From Candidatus Moranbacteria bacterium CG_4_9_14_3_um_filter_44_28 (lineage in GTDB: Bacteria; Patescibacteriota; Minisyncoccia; Moranbacterales; UBA11712): a stretch of DNA of 46,845 nucleotides. The DNA lies in the NCBI GenBank assembly GCA_002790655.1, contig PFVO01000043.1:1-46845 (forward strand). Direction: 5' to 3'. This document shows positions 35,096 to 45,472 of the stretch, one piece after another. The position numbers were made by a program, and so were the translations under genes. Positions within the stretch are counted from its first letter, which is position 1. Each line of letters starts with the position of its first letter. Under the pieces are notes generated by a model. That model was not told where the DNA came from, searched no databases, and saw only the letters and a list, made by a program, of their open reading frames with translations.

Positions 35096-36295
35096 TTATT
35101 TGCATTTTTTTGCCTGAGGCGGAATTCGGCTGCTGGCCAGATTGAAGGAAGTCGGTATTCCGCTCAAAGCCATTATCCCGATTATAGCAAAAATTGCCTT
35201 TATTTGGAATAAATATACGACAGGCGCGGCAATAGCAGCTCCAATTACATACGAAAGTGGAGTCACATTGCGAAAAAAGTCTATTATATCCACGTCGCGA
35301 CAGTCAACGCGCTTATAAAAATAAGAATCTCTCAAAACTTCCGTGAGACTGGCGCCGATGCGAGTGCAGAATAGGATTCCCGCCCAGGCAAGAAAGTTTT
35401 GGGAATTAATAAAAGTCATAGTGATTGTGGATAAACCAATAATTAAAAGAGCAAACGGCAGGATGTTTTTTTCTTCAATTTTTTTATCAGCTAGGTAGCC
35501 AATGGAATATTCAATGAGGATAAAAGGAATCAGCATTAGTGTGAACATCTTTCCCATATCGGCCCAGGAAAATCCCAATTCTAAAAGACGCAAGGGGGTA
35601 TAAATAATCATTAAGGCATAGAAAACCTGCAAAAGGAATGAAATATAATAGATTTTCATTACATTCTTCCGTTGAATTATTTTGCGGATGACGTCAATAA
35701 AATTTATTTTTTCTACTGCCTCATGATTTATACTTCTAAATTTCCAAAACGCTATAGCCAGAATAGGGATGAAAAAAATAAACGAAGCCTTGAGGGAAGC
35801 CTGAAATCCGTAACGGCTTACCAGCAATCCAGCCACTACCGGGGAAAGAACGTAACCGGCGCTGGTTATGGTTAGATACAAACCTCTTATTCTCCCCGTA
35901 ACCTTATCGGCTGAGAAATTTTCCAGCATTATGTCAAAATCCAGCCAAGTGAGAGCCGCTGCAATCATATAAGCAGCCATTAACCAGGCACTATATTTAT
36001 TAACAGGAGTAAAAGCAAGGGCTAGAATTATTAAGCCTTTTAAAGTAAGCGAAGTCAGAAAAACCTTAGACTTTCCATAGATCCTAATAAGATGATGCCA
36101 ACTCGAAATTAAAACTAGGGTAATAAGGTAAGCAATAATATAAAAAGAAGTAATATTATTACTTCCTATGGCCGTTTTGATATAGTCTGATTCCAGATAC
36201 AAAACAAAAGCTGAAGTAGCACCGAGGAAAAAAGAGGAAAAATACAAATACTTCAGTAATTTTTTGTTGAAATGTTCTTTGTGTTTTAGATTCAT
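35096..36295 (-). CDS. Major facilitator superfamily transporter
   Basis: 12-TM pattern; SADKVTGRIRGLYLTITSAGYVLSPVVAGLLVSRYGF. Confidence 0.75.
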   Translation of the reverse strand: MNLKHKEHFNKKLLKYLYFSSFFLGATSAFVLYLESDYIKTAIGSNNITSFYIIAYLITLVLISSWHHLIRIYGKSKVFLTSLTLKGLIILALAFTPVNKYSAWLMAAYMIAAALTWLDFDIMLENFSADKVTGRIRGLYLTITSAGYVLSPVVAGLLVSRYGFQASLKASFIFFIPILAIAFWKFRSINHEAVEKINFIDVIRKIIQRKNVMKIYYISFLLQVFYALMIIYTPLRLLELGFSWADMGKMFTLMLIPFILIEYSIGYLADKKIEEKNILPFALLIIGLSTITMTFINSQNFLAWAGILFCTRIGASLTEVLRDSYFYKRVDCRDVDIIDFFRNVTPLSYVIGAAIAAPVVYLFQIKAIFAIIGIMALSGIPTSFNLASSRIPPQAKKCK

Positions 36296-37608
36296 GGAGC
36301 CAGCCTTTTAACATCTCTCGGAAAGAGTATGGCCTCCTTGACGTTCTTGAGACCGAGAATTTTTTGGACAATCCGTTCGCTTCCCAGCCCCCAGCCTCCG
36401 TGAGGCGGCATTCCATATTTGAAAATTTGAAGATAATATTTAAAGTCATCGGGATTAAGTTTCTTTTTTTTCATATTTTCCACCAGCTGGTTGTAATCGT
36501 GGATTCTTTGTCCCCCTGAAGCCAGTTCTATTCCCCGATAAAGCAAATCGAAGCCGAAGGTTTCTTTTGGATCATCAGGATTCGGCATGATGTACATCGG
36601 GCGAATGTCCCAGGGATAATTAGTCAGGAATATAAAATCACTCCGGTGTTCTTTTTTAGCCCACTCGCAAATTAGGCGCTCTCCTTCCGGATCAATGTCA
36701 ATGCCTTCTATTTCCTTTTTAAATTCTTTTTTGAGGATATCAACGGCGTCCGCTAGTTTCAGGCGCGGGAATTTTTTTGGAATATTGACTTTGGCGCCGT
36801 ATATTTCAAGTTCTTTCTTACAATTTTTTTGCACTTCGCTCAAAACATATTTCATCGTTTCCTCAAGTTCGTCCATAACATCGTCCGGACCGTCAATAAA
36901 ACCCATTTCAGCGTCGAGGCCGACAAATTCATTGATGTGGCGGCTGGTAAAATGGGGCTCGGCGCGAAAAACGGAACCGATTTCAAAAACTCTCTCAAAA
37001 GCCCCGACACCCGCCTGCTTGAAAAATTGGGGACTTTGAGCCAAAAAAGCGTCGCGGTCGAAGTATTTTATTTTAAAAAAATTGGCTCCGCCTTCAGTGG
37101 CTCCGGAGAGAATTTTTGGAGTTTTTATTTCCAGAAATCCGCGCGAGCGCATAAAATTCACATAAGCTTTGAGAACCTCGGCATAAACCTTGAAAATCGC
37201 TCCCACCTTTTCGTTTCGGATGGTGAGATTGCGATAGTCAAGAAGCGTTTCGATGTGCAAATTCATATCATCAAGCGAAATATCAATTAGTAGCTCCTCC
37301 ACTTCCGAAAGAATTTTAATTTCCTTCACGTTGAGTTCGATTTTTCCCGTTTCAAGACCGGGATTGATGAGTTTCGCCGGCCTGTTTTTCACAGTTCCTG
37401 CAATTTCAAGAACCCATTGGGATCTGATTTTTTTCAATTCCCCGTAATTTTTTGCTCCCGGAGAAATTACGCACTGCAAAATTCCGCTTCGGTCGCGAAG
37501 GTCAATAAAAATAATTTTCCCGTGGTCGCGGCGGACGTGAACCCAGCCACAGACTTTCACAGGCTGGCCGGTTTTTTGAATTGTTTCGGAAATGAGAGTG
37601 CGTTGCAT
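36292..37608 (-). CDS. aspS: Aspartyl-tRNA synthetase of the short archaeal type, possibly non-discriminating
   Basis: CGWVHVRRDHGKIIFIDLRDRSG; AQSPQFFKQAGVGAFERVFEIGSVFRAEPHFTSRHINEF; HGGWGLGSERIVQKILGLKNVKEAILFPRD; no bacterial GAD insertion. Confidence 0.88.
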   Translation of the reverse strand: MQRTLISETIQKTGQPVKVCGWVHVRRDHGKIIFIDLRDRSGILQCVISPGAKNYGELKKIRSQWVLEIAGTVKNRPAKLINPGLETGKIELNVKEIKILSEVEELLIDISLDDMNLHIETLLDYRNLTIRNEKVGAIFKVYAEVLKAYVNFMRSRGFLEIKTPKILSGATEGGANFFKIKYFDRDAFLAQSPQFFKQAGVGAFERVFEIGSVFRAEPHFTSRHINEFVGLDAEMGFIDGPDDVMDELEETMKYVLSEVQKNCKKELEIYGAKVNIPKKFPRLKLADAVDILKKEFKKEIEGIDIDPEGERLICEWAKKEHRSDFIFLTNYPWDIRPMYIMPNPDDPKETFGFDLLYRGIELASGGQRIHDYNQLVENMKKKKLNPDDFKYYLQIFKYGMPPHGGWGLGSERIVQKILGLKNVKEAILFPRDVKRLAP

Positions 37609-37614
37609 ATTTTA

Positions 37615-37651
37615 AACATTCAATGTTAGGGAAAACCTAACATTGAATGTT
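37615..37651. terminator. Strong intergenic hairpin at the end of the dual-receiver gene
   Basis: AACATTCAATGTTAGG-GAAAA-CCTAACATTGAATGTT, perfect 16-bp stem spanning the stop codon of the upstream gene. Confidence 0.6.
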
Positions 37652-38468
37652 AGGTTTTCCTGGCAATCAACTCCTTCACCTCCTCCGCCACTTCGCCCGG
37701 AGTGACTTGGGTTTTGATGTGATAGGCGTCCGCGCCCAGCTCCATCGCCTTCTTCACTTCGCTGTCGAGAGCCGAATTGGAAAGAATGATGATCGGAATA
37801 TTTTTAGTGTTAACGTTCACCCGCAATTCCTGAATTGCTTCGTAGCCGTTCATAGCCGGCATCATCATATCAAGAAGAATGCAGCTAAAACCGCCCTTTT
37901 CAGCCTCTTTAAGCCCCCAGCGACCGTTTTTGGCCGGCACAACTTCAAATCCTTCCTGCTTCAGCTTGTCGCCGAACATCTGAATAAAAATATCCTCGTC
38001 TTCTATAATCAAAACCCTATGGCCGTTTGATTCTTTTTTGGCTTCAGGAACAGCTTCGGGAGAACTAGCTGAAACAGAAGACTGCGGGGACTGAATGGTT
38101 TCGTAACCGAGAATTTTTTTCACTTCTTCGGCAAGCTGCGAAGGAGTGAAGCTTGATTTCGTCAAAAAGCCGGCCGCTCCCAAGCTCTTTGCTCTGTCCA
38201 TATCTTCTTTGGAAGACAAATTACTGAAAACGTATATTAGAACATTCTTGATATCCCGCTCCCTTTTCACAGCCTCCAATATCTCAAAGCCGTCCATATC
38301 GGGAAGAACAACGTCAAGTAAGACTAATTCCGGCTTCCAGTTTTTTATTTCATCCTTTGCTGTTGCTCCCGCAGTGACAATCTTCACCTCAAAACCAGCA
38401 TCTTGCAGTTTTTTTTCGTATATTTCAATCAGCATCGGATCATCCTCGACGATCATAATTTTGGCCAT
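37650..38468 (-). CDS. Tandem double-receiver response regulator
   Basis: Two REC domains: IMIVEDDPML...LVLLDVVLPDMDG and VLIIEDEDIF...CILLDMMMPAMNG; no output domain. Confidence 0.9.
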   Translation of the reverse strand: MAKIMIVEDDPMLIEIYEKKLQDAGFEVKIVTAGATAKDEIKNWKPELVLLDVVLPDMDGFEILEAVKRERDIKNVLIYVFSNLSSKEDMDRAKSLGAAGFLTKSSFTPSQLAEEVKKILGYETIQSPQSSVSASSPEAVPEAKKESNGHRVLIIEDEDIFIQMFGDKLKQEGFEVVPAKNGRWGLKEAEKGGFSCILLDMMMPAMNGYEAIQELRVNVNTKNIPIIILSNSALDSEVKKAMELGADAYHIKTQVTPGEVAEEVKELIARKT

Positions 38469-38530
38469 AAAATCATTCTAGTATTTATGAACTTATTATA
38501 CAAAATTTCTTAGAAATTAGAAATTGCGCG

Positions 38531-39808
38531 TCAGCGCCCTATACCTTTATAAATTATCCCGAGCTCCTTAATTTTTTCCTTATCCAGGCAGTTTTTTCCG
38601 TCAATAATAACCTTTATGTTGTTTTCTTTGAATTTTTCAGGCGGAATTTTTAGAAACTCCCTGTGGTCGGTGGCGACAACTACTGCCTCGCATTTTTCCA
38701 GCAAGTCCTCAATGTTTTCAACATTTGATTTTTCAGGCGCATAAGGATCGAAAATATGAGGCACGGCTTCACGCTCTTTCAGCAGTTCAATAATTTTCAG
38801 CGCCGGACTTTCCCGTAAATCGCCGACGCCGGCTTTATAGGAAATTCCCAGAATCCCAATAGCCGTATTTTTAAATGCTCTTTCAATGCGATTCAGCGCA
38901 TCTTGGAGCAATTCCACGGTATAAAGAGGCATGCTGTTGTTGATGGCTCTGGCTACTCTCAAAAACTTATGATCGAAATCAAGCTCTTTCGCTTTCTCAA
39001 TGAGATAGTAAGGATCAACCGGAATGCAATGCCCGCCTACGCCGCAACTGGGCCAGTGAGCCATAAAGGCAAAAGGCTTCGTGGCCGCTCCGCGGATGAC
39101 ATTCACAACATCAATTCCCATAAGATCAAAAGATTTCGCCAGCTCGTTCACAAAAGCGATATTGATATCCCGAAAAGAGTTTTCCATAATTTTCGTCGCT
39201 TCAGCTTCAAAAATGCTTTTCATGGGCATTATTTCCGCGTCAACTACACTGCGGTAAAAGCCCAGCGTTTTTTGAAGGCCGGTTTCGTCAAAAGACCCAA
39301 CAACCCGGGGAATGTTTATTACATTCCATTTTGGATCGCCTGGGTTGATCCTTTCCGGACAATGGGAGATAAAAATATCTTCTCCGATTTTATGGCCAGC
39401 TTTTTCAAAAATGGGCCGGACTATTTCGTCGCAAACCCCTGGATTAATAGTTGACTCAACAATTACCAACGCGCCCTTTTTTATGTTCCTTGCGACCGTC
39501 TCCGAGGCTGAAATGATGTAACTCAAGTCTGGATAATATTTTTCGTCAACGGGCGTGGGAACGGCGATTACAAAAATATCACCTTCGCGCAAATCTTTGG
39601 GATTGGCAGTTGTCCTGATCTTGGCTTTGGGTAAAAATTCTTCCAAAAATTTTTCACTGACTATATTTTCACCCCTATCAATTCTTTTTATCTTCTTTTT
39701 ATTTGTGTCAAAGCCAATCACTTTGTATCCTTTCGCCGAACACAAAACCGCCAGCGGAAAACCGACGTAACCAAGGCCGATGACGCACACTTTTTGGTTA
39801 TTTTTCAT
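38531..39808 (-). CDS. Nucleotide sugar dehydrogenase (UDP-glucose/UDP-ManNAc type)
   Basis: KVCVIGLGYVGFPLAVLCSAKGYKVIGFD; CGVGGHCIPVDPYYL; ILGISYKAGVGDLRESPALKI. Confidence 0.93.
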   Translation of the reverse strand: MKNNQKVCVIGLGYVGFPLAVLCSAKGYKVIGFDTNKKKIKRIDRGENIVSEKFLEEFLPKAKIRTTANPKDLREGDIFVIAVPTPVDEKYYPDLSYIISASETVARNIKKGALVIVESTINPGVCDEIVRPIFEKAGHKIGEDIFISHCPERINPGDPKWNVINIPRVVGSFDETGLQKTLGFYRSVVDAEIMPMKSIFEAEATKIMENSFRDINIAFVNELAKSFDLMGIDVVNVIRGAATKPFAFMAHWPSCGVGGHCIPVDPYYLIEKAKELDFDHKFLRVARAINNSMPLYTVELLQDALNRIERAFKNTAIGILGISYKAGVGDLRESPALKIIELLKEREAVPHIFDPYAPEKSNVENIEDLLEKCEAVVVATDHREFLKIPPEKFKENNIKVIIDGKNCLDKEKIKELGIIYKGIGR

Positions 39809-39892
39809 AATTTAAGATTAACTCAACATAAAAAATCGTACCACAAACGGCACGAAAAAACAACCCTTGCGTTACAAGTTACGAGTTACGAG

Positions 39893-41548
39893 TTATGCGA
39901 CGTTCACTGGTAACTCAAGTATAAATCGGCTACCTTTCCCCTTTCCTTTTGACTCGGCCCAAATTTTTCCTTTATGGACTTCAACTACTTTTTTTCCGAT
40001 ATACATACCTAGTCCCGTTCCCTCGGTATGGTAGTGGGAAACTTCTCTCCCTCTTTGAAATTTTTGAAAAATCATATCTACTTCTTCTCTATCCATTCCA
40101 ATTCCGGTATCGGAAACAACGACCCGAATCGTGTTTTTTTGTTTCTTCTCCTCCGCGTCCCAATAGTTAGCTTGACCAGCTCTCACCGTAACTCCCCCGC
40201 GTTGCGTGTATTTAATGGCGTTATCAACCATATTAGAGATAACCTCCTTAATCTTAGTAATGTCAATCTTGATTTTTGGCAACGGCTCGTTTGGTTTTTG
40301 ATAATCAAGGTACAATCCTTTATCCTTCGCCGAAAGTTCTAGGGTATCAACCGCTTCCTTCACCAAATCTTCGATTTGCGCCGGCTGGAAATCAAACTCC
40401 ATCTTGCCGGCGTCAATTCTTGAGATATTGAGTAGATCTTCAACGAGCTGGATTAACCTCTCGTTGGCAATATATACCTTCTCCAGAGCACCTCTCTGCG
40501 CCTCGGGAACGTGGCCGTAGGTCCCCTCAAGAAGCAAAGACCCAAAGCCTTTAATTGAAGTGAGCGGCGTGCGCAATTGATGGGAAGCGATGGAGATGAA
40601 TTCGGATTTAGCTTTGTCAAGCTGATGCAACTTATCATTTGCGATTGCCAACTGATCCGAAAGAGATTGCAGTTCCTTTTTTCTTTTTACTTCATTCTCA
40701 ACACTCCGAACAAGTATAAAAATTAAAATGAAAAGGATGAAAAATATAATCAACCCATCCGTCAATTCATAGATATTACTAGCAAAAAGAACCTGAATTA
40801 GACTGACAAGCAATATTCCTAAAGACAAAACTTCGGCCGCAACTGTTTTAATGTCAAATAAACGATGTTTTATTACTGAATATCCAGCGAAAAGTGGGAT
40901 AAATACTGTACTGAATATTCCTAGTCGTGTATAAAATACATAATTGGCACTGTTTTTTAGGTAATTATTAAGAATGACATTTGTTAATAAGGAAATAATA
41001 ATCGTTAGGAAAAAACCAACGAATAAATAAGCATATTGAGAACGACTTTCTTTAGTAGTTGATTTATAATTCTTTATTATTATGGCAAGAATAGAACAAA
41101 CTGTAAAAAATATTATGCCATAAAAAAGATTTATGACCGGTCCAAAAACCGGTGTTATAGAACCTACTGCTGTTATTTCATAATCACTAATAACCGATTT
41201 AGTGAAGAAAATCAGTATAATAAAAGCAATAGGTATTAGCAAAATAACATTCTCTAAGTACCGAATCCTAAAAATACTAAGCCTAGGCAAAGACAAACAA
41301 AATAAAAGTCCCAGAAATACAAATAAAATTCCAAAGGAGTAATCCAGCTTTAATAAATTAAACATCAATTTATGATCAGTAAATTCATCCTCAAGGTAGT
41401 TAGCGTTGATCCAAAAAATGTTAACGAGAGAGAAAAAGAAAAAAATGATATTGAGCTTGCTCTTTGCATTTTTAAGAAGAACAAAAAAACCCAACAATAA
41501 GGTTAGAAAAGAAATTAATATTAATAATATCAGCGAGGGATTAAACAT
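39893..41548 (-). CDS. Membrane sensor histidine kinase
   Basis: Multi-TM N-terminus; FISIASHQLRTPLTSIKGFGSLLLEG; VSNMVDNAIKYT-type N box; VSDTGIGM; GTGLGMYIGKKVVE. Confidence 0.92.
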   Translation of the reverse strand: MFNPSLILLILISFLTLLLGFFVLLKNAKSKLNIIFFFFSLVNIFWINANYLEDEFTDHKLMFNLLKLDYSFGILFVFLGLLFCLSLPRLSIFRIRYLENVILLIPIAFIILIFFTKSVISDYEITAVGSITPVFGPVINLFYGIIFFTVCSILAIIIKNYKSTTKESRSQYAYLFVGFFLTIIISLLTNVILNNYLKNSANYVFYTRLGIFSTVFIPLFAGYSVIKHRLFDIKTVAAEVLSLGILLVSLIQVLFASNIYELTDGLIIFFILFILIFILVRSVENEVKRKKELQSLSDQLAIANDKLHQLDKAKSEFISIASHQLRTPLTSIKGFGSLLLEGTYGHVPEAQRGALEKVYIANERLIQLVEDLLNISRIDAGKMEFDFQPAQIEDLVKEAVDTLELSAKDKGLYLDYQKPNEPLPKIKIDITKIKEVISNMVDNAIKYTQRGGVTVRAGQANYWDAEEKKQKNTIRVVVSDTGIGMDREEVDMIFQKFQRGREVSHYHTEGTGLGMYIGKKVVEVHKGKIWAESKGKGKGSRFILELPVNVA

Positions 41549-41667
41549 GAGTATTTATAGCTTTTTATACTGAAATTTTACCATAGTGTCGATAACTTGA
41601 CAATTTTGAAGCAATCGTCTATTATTTTACAGCTAAAATAAAATCCCAAGGAAACAAGGAGGTAGAA

Positions 41668-42453
41668 ATGATAAAGAAAGTTCTTTATACCCTTTTTAGA
41701 ATCAAAAAGGTCCAAAAAGGGGAAATCGTTATTTCTCGCCTAAGTGACCTTTTGAGGGCAGGATTTAGTCCTTCCTTTCTCGCTGACGAATTTCTTCGGA
41801 TCGACAGCGAGGTGTGGGGGGAGATTACCGACGATAGTCGGTATCTAAGGACAAGGGACATTGTCCTAACCAATTTTATCCATTGTCCCGATATTATTTA
41901 TTGCGCTTTCGAGGACGGGATAATGGTTGGAACCCTAACGAATATGTACCTAGAGGAAGAAAAAATTTTAGCCAAGACCTCTTGGTACGAAAAAACAGCG
42001 GGAGGAACTCTTGCTAACCATAAAAGAAGTTGTGAGACCGCTTTAGGAGTTGATCTCACTGTAGTTAAAACAGCTTCTAGACGAGTTTCCGAACGCCTAG
42101 TGCTTACTGCTCTTGTGGTGAGCTTACTCGGTGGAGGTCTTAAGGCGGTATTTGTGGGGTCAAGAATTCCGGCCTATCACAAAAACTCTCATCTTTCCGT
42201 TAGGGAATACGTCTCTGGGAGACGCCCTAATGGGAAACCCTTGGATCCGGAACTATATTTTTACCTCAAGAACGGCTTTAAGATCGCGAGGATTATCCCC
42301 AATTACATGAATGATCCTCAAAGCCTAAATTACGGGGTGATGGTAAGGTGGGATAATCCTTTCTACAAACTCACAAAAATTTTCTCACCCCTGAAACATC
42401 TAATAAAAAAAATCGGGGAAATGACCCTACTTGGGTTACCCCACATCAAATAG
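41668..42453 (+). CDS. GNAT-like acyltransferase domain protein
   Basis: 261 aa ORF; preceded by AAGGAGGTAGAAATG; ...RRPNGKPLDPELYFYLKNGFKIARIIPNYMNDPQSLNYGVMVRWDNPFY resembles the C-terminus of GNAT proteins. Confidence 0.65.
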   Translation: MIKKVLYTLFRIKKVQKGEIVISRLSDLLRAGFSPSFLADEFLRIDSEVWGEITDDSRYLRTRDIVLTNFIHCPDIIYCAFEDGIMVGTLTNMYLEEEKILAKTSWYEKTAGGTLANHKRSCETALGVDLTVVKTASRRVSERLVLTALVVSLLGGGLKAVFVGSRIPAYHKNSHLSVREYVSGRRPNGKPLDPELYFYLKNGFKIARIIPNYMNDPQSLNYGVMVRWDNPFYKLTKIFSPLKHLIKKIGEMTLLGLPHIK

Positions 42454-42484
42454 AGCGTTCCGCAACGGCTGGACGCTCTTTCTA
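42453..42484 (+). terminator. Rho-independent terminator after the GNAT-like gene
   Basis: AGAGCGT-TCCGCAACGGCTGG-ACGCTCTTTCT. Confidence 0.7.
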
Positions 42485-44245
42485 ATTTTCAAAAAAAACC
42501 TTTTCCATCCTGTAAATTGCAATCAGCTCCCATCTTTTTCTTAGCGGCAATTTATAAAAAAAATTACTATCTATTCGAAATAACTCTGATATTAAAGGAC
42601 TTTGAATTAGTTCCTTTTTGTTAAAGGCTTTTTCAATTTCTCTATCGTAATCACTTGGCGGATCGGGAAAGGCTAATTTTCTTCGATTGTATATAGACTT
42701 TGGGAGTAAGTTATTTAACTTAGCGGCAGTTCGGGGAATATACTTCTCTTTTTTATCCCAAATCTTGAATTTTGATGGCGTAGCCAACGCAAGTTTGAAA
42801 ATTCGCGTATCAACATGAGGAAGTCTAACCTCAACGCCATTAGCCATTGAAAGTCTATCTTCTTGCATAAACATGGACTGCAGATGGGTTTTTATACTAT
42901 ATCTCACCAGTGAATCAAGTTTGTCACTATTTTGATATGAAACGAAATTTTTATCTAAATTACTTTCAATAATTTCCTTCGCTAATTTTTTTGTCTTATT
43001 CGAAACAACATGTTTAAAATCAAAACCTTTCATCCAATAATGCATTAGGCCAGTTCGATTAATTTCCCTTGGGTTCAATCTAAAAATATTATAAAAGAAA
43101 TAATATCCCAGCCATAATTCATCAGCTCCTTGCCCGTTAATAACGGCTTTTAAGTTATGCTTCCTGGCAATTCGATAATTTTCATGTTGGGCAAAGAAGA
43201 CCTTGTCTAAAAGCGGTTCTTCGAGAGAATAAGTTAGCTTATCAACATCATTAATGCCCCATTCACTGTTTATCGCAACCTTATTCAATTTAGTATTTTT
43301 CATTTCTCTACAGAGCAATTTTACGTTTCTGAAATCTCTATTTTCTTTCACGTATTCAATTGTGAAACACTGGAAAGGCGTTTTGTATTTTTCATTATGA
43401 AATTCGGAGGCTAATTTTGTTATAGAACTACTGTCTATTCCTCCCGACAGCAGAGATCCAATTTCGGTGTCAGCGTCCATTCTTAACCTCACCGAATCGT
43501 GAAGCAGGTCTACATATTCATCTAAAATTCCACTGGGATCATTCCTTTTAGTTTCAATTAAGTCGATATCCCAATATTTAACTATTTTGGGGTTCTTCTT
43601 TTTTTCTAGATCAAACTCAAAATAATGTCCCGGCAAGATGTGATATATTCCTTTAAAATGTGTTTCCTTTTTATCAGAGAAAAATTTGAATATGAGATCG
43701 GAAATAAATCTATTAATATTTGGCCCAGCTGTAACATACGGATGTTTGAGCAATGCTTTTATCTCGGATGCGAAAACCCAGTCTCCATTTTTGGCTAATG
43801 TATAGACGATCTGTTTCTTTCCAAGCGGATCTCGCACAATAAATAATTTTTTATTCTTGTTATCGTAGAGCACAAAGGCAAAACAACCATTAAATTTATT
43901 CAAGGCTTTGATTCCCCATTTTTGAATTGATCTGATAATTACCTCTGTATCAGAAGTCGTTTTAAAAACAGCGCCCTCGACTTCCAATTGCCCTCTTATC
44001 TCTTTGTGATTATATATTTCCCCATTATAAGTTATAGAAAAACCATCTAGCTCGAGAGGCATATTCGATCGCGATTTCAGGTCTATTAAAGATAGTCTAG
44101 TATTGCCTAAGCCTAGACGATGATCGCAATATATCTTTTGTCCCTTTGCATCTGGTCCACGATGTTGAAGCGCATCTATCATTTCAGACAATACCTTCTC
44201 ATCTATCCTTTTTTGAGAATTATATAAGCATAAAACACCGCACAT
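42482..44245 (-). CDS. asnB: Asparagine synthase (glutamine-hydrolysing)
   Basis: MCGVLCLYN (Cys nucleophile), LQHRGPDAKG, NGEIYNHKEIR, SLLSGGIDSSSI, GQGADELWLGYY. Confidence 0.9.
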   Translation of the reverse strand: MCGVLCLYNSQKRIDEKVLSEMIDALQHRGPDAKGQKIYCDHRLGLGNTRLSLIDLKSRSNMPLELDGFSITYNGEIYNHKEIRGQLEVEGAVFKTTSDTEVIIRSIQKWGIKALNKFNGCFAFVLYDNKNKKLFIVRDPLGKKQIVYTLAKNGDWVFASEIKALLKHPYVTAGPNINRFISDLIFKFFSDKKETHFKGIYHILPGHYFEFDLEKKKNPKIVKYWDIDLIETKRNDPSGILDEYVDLLHDSVRLRMDADTEIGSLLSGGIDSSSITKLASEFHNEKYKTPFQCFTIEYVKENRDFRNVKLLCREMKNTKLNKVAINSEWGINDVDKLTYSLEEPLLDKVFFAQHENYRIARKHNLKAVINGQGADELWLGYYFFYNIFRLNPREINRTGLMHYWMKGFDFKHVVSNKTKKLAKEIIESNLDKNFVSYQNSDKLDSLVRYSIKTHLQSMFMQEDRLSMANGVEVRLPHVDTRIFKLALATPSKFKIWDKKEKYIPRTAAKLNNLLPKSIYNRRKLAFPDPPSDYDREIEKAFNKKELIQSPLISELFRIDSNFFYKLPLRKRWELIAIYRMEKVFFEN

Positions 44246-44269
44246 AAATTTCGAGTGTTCTCATTTTCG

Positions 44270-44938
44270 TTATTTATAGAAAATTGTCTCAATATTTTTT
44301 ATTTGATCTGAAAATTTTGAATAACGCAGAATTTCCATAGCATCTTCTTCAGACTTCCTGTACTTTTCATGCAGTATGTTTATAATTTTTTCCCCATGAA
44401 ATATATTTGAATGTCTATAGCACTTATAAATGCCTGAGCTTAAGTTCAGTAATCCCAGTCTGTAGAGATACCATACGGCCACCAGAAAAGAACAAGGTAC
44501 ATGTTTTTTGTTTTTTATGTACTTTAAATAATTTCTTTTAATCTTCTGATTCTTGATATTGTTTAATAAAAAGAATTTCTTTTCAACTAATTCTGACTCA
44601 AATCCGATGAAATGAGGATATATGTTATGTCTATCTAGCTCATAAAGAAAAGATTTCAATTGCAATTTTTTTATCTTCGGGTTATAGTCATCTATTAAAA
44701 CGCAACACGAAAATGTCAATCTCTTTTTGAGACATTTCAAAATAACAGCCTTTAATATTTCTATGCTCTTTTTTTGCTCTGCCCCGAACTTTTTATCGGA
44801 ATATATATGAGCAAATTCTATATTATAGTTAACCACAAGGAAGCTCTTAATAATGCTTTCTTTAAGTTTCGAATATCTGCTAAAAAAAAGCAAGCTCCGG
44901 AGATTTTTCACCGGAGCATTGGAAGCTAGCCGAGGCAA
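44270..44938 (-). CDS. Hypothetical protein (true start uncertain; probably downstream of the annotated ATG)
   Basis: 222 aa ORF; first codons overlap a terminator and the 3' end of the upstream gene. Confidence 0.5.
   Translation of the reverse strand: MPRLASNAPVKNLRSLLFFSRYSKLKESIIKSFLVVNYNIEFAHIYSDKKFGAEQKKSIEILKAVILKCLKKRLTFSCCVLIDDYNPKIKKLQLKSFLYELDRHNIYPHFIGFESELVEKKFFLLNNIKNQKIKRNYLKYIKNKKHVPCSFLVAVWYLYRLGLLNLSSGIYKCYRHSNIFHGEKIINILHEKYRKSEEDAMEILRYSKFSDQIKNIETIFYK
44889..44917 (-). terminator. Rho-independent terminator of the 161-aa membrane protein gene
   Basis: Minus strand GCTCCGG-TGAAAAATCT-CCGGAGC-TTGCTTTTTTT. Confidence 0.75.
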
Positions 44939-45411
44939 AACGATGTCACGACTAGCGAAATAACGACTAATTCGAGGATTATTTCCGTCAGAGCTGAATA
45001 ACGAATCAATTTTGGAAGCCTTTTCCCTCCCTTAACGAGAAGATAACCCGGGGCAAGAAAGGCGATTGAGCAATTCAAGACCAATCCCACCCAACCCAAC
45101 GTGCTTGCGAATTTGACTTTAGCCAAATCCGCCGAATGGATAGTTTTCATGAATTTAGCAAACTCCAGATTCTGAAGATGGGCCAATACATTGATGCCAA
45201 GGGCTGATAGAATGAGCATTAGTCCAACGGTATAGATAACTTCCGCACTGAATACAAGAAATAGGTAGAGTTTACCGGAAACGCCGAATTCCTCGGCAAG
45301 ATCTTTTCGTTTTCTGACGATTAGACCAACGATCACGACCGTAATGAAGATCGTGATGATGGTGATAAGATTAACAAGCAATCGAATAATCTCCGACAAA
45401 TTCATTTTCAC
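44926..45411 (-). CDS. Multi-TM membrane protein of unknown function
   Basis: 161 aa, about 4 TM helices; SD-like GGGGGGTGAAAATG. Confidence 0.65.
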   Translation of the reverse strand: MKMNLSEIIRLLVNLITIITIFITVVIVGLIVRKRKDLAEEFGVSGKLYLFLVFSAEVIYTVGLMLILSALGINVLAHLQNLEFAKFMKTIHSADLAKVKFASTLGWVGLVLNCSIAFLAPGYLLVKGGKRLPKLIRYSALTEIILELVVISLVVTSFCLG

Positions 45412-45441
45412 CCCCCAACTGGCCAGGATTTGAAATGAGAG

Positions 45442-45468
45442 CCTCGGGGCACAACGTGTCCCGAGGCC
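45442..45468. terminator. GC-rich hairpin between the beta-barrel gene and the membrane-protein gene
   Basis: GCCTCGGGGCACAACGTGTCCCGAGGC. Confidence 0.6.
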
Positions 45469-45472
45469 AGCT

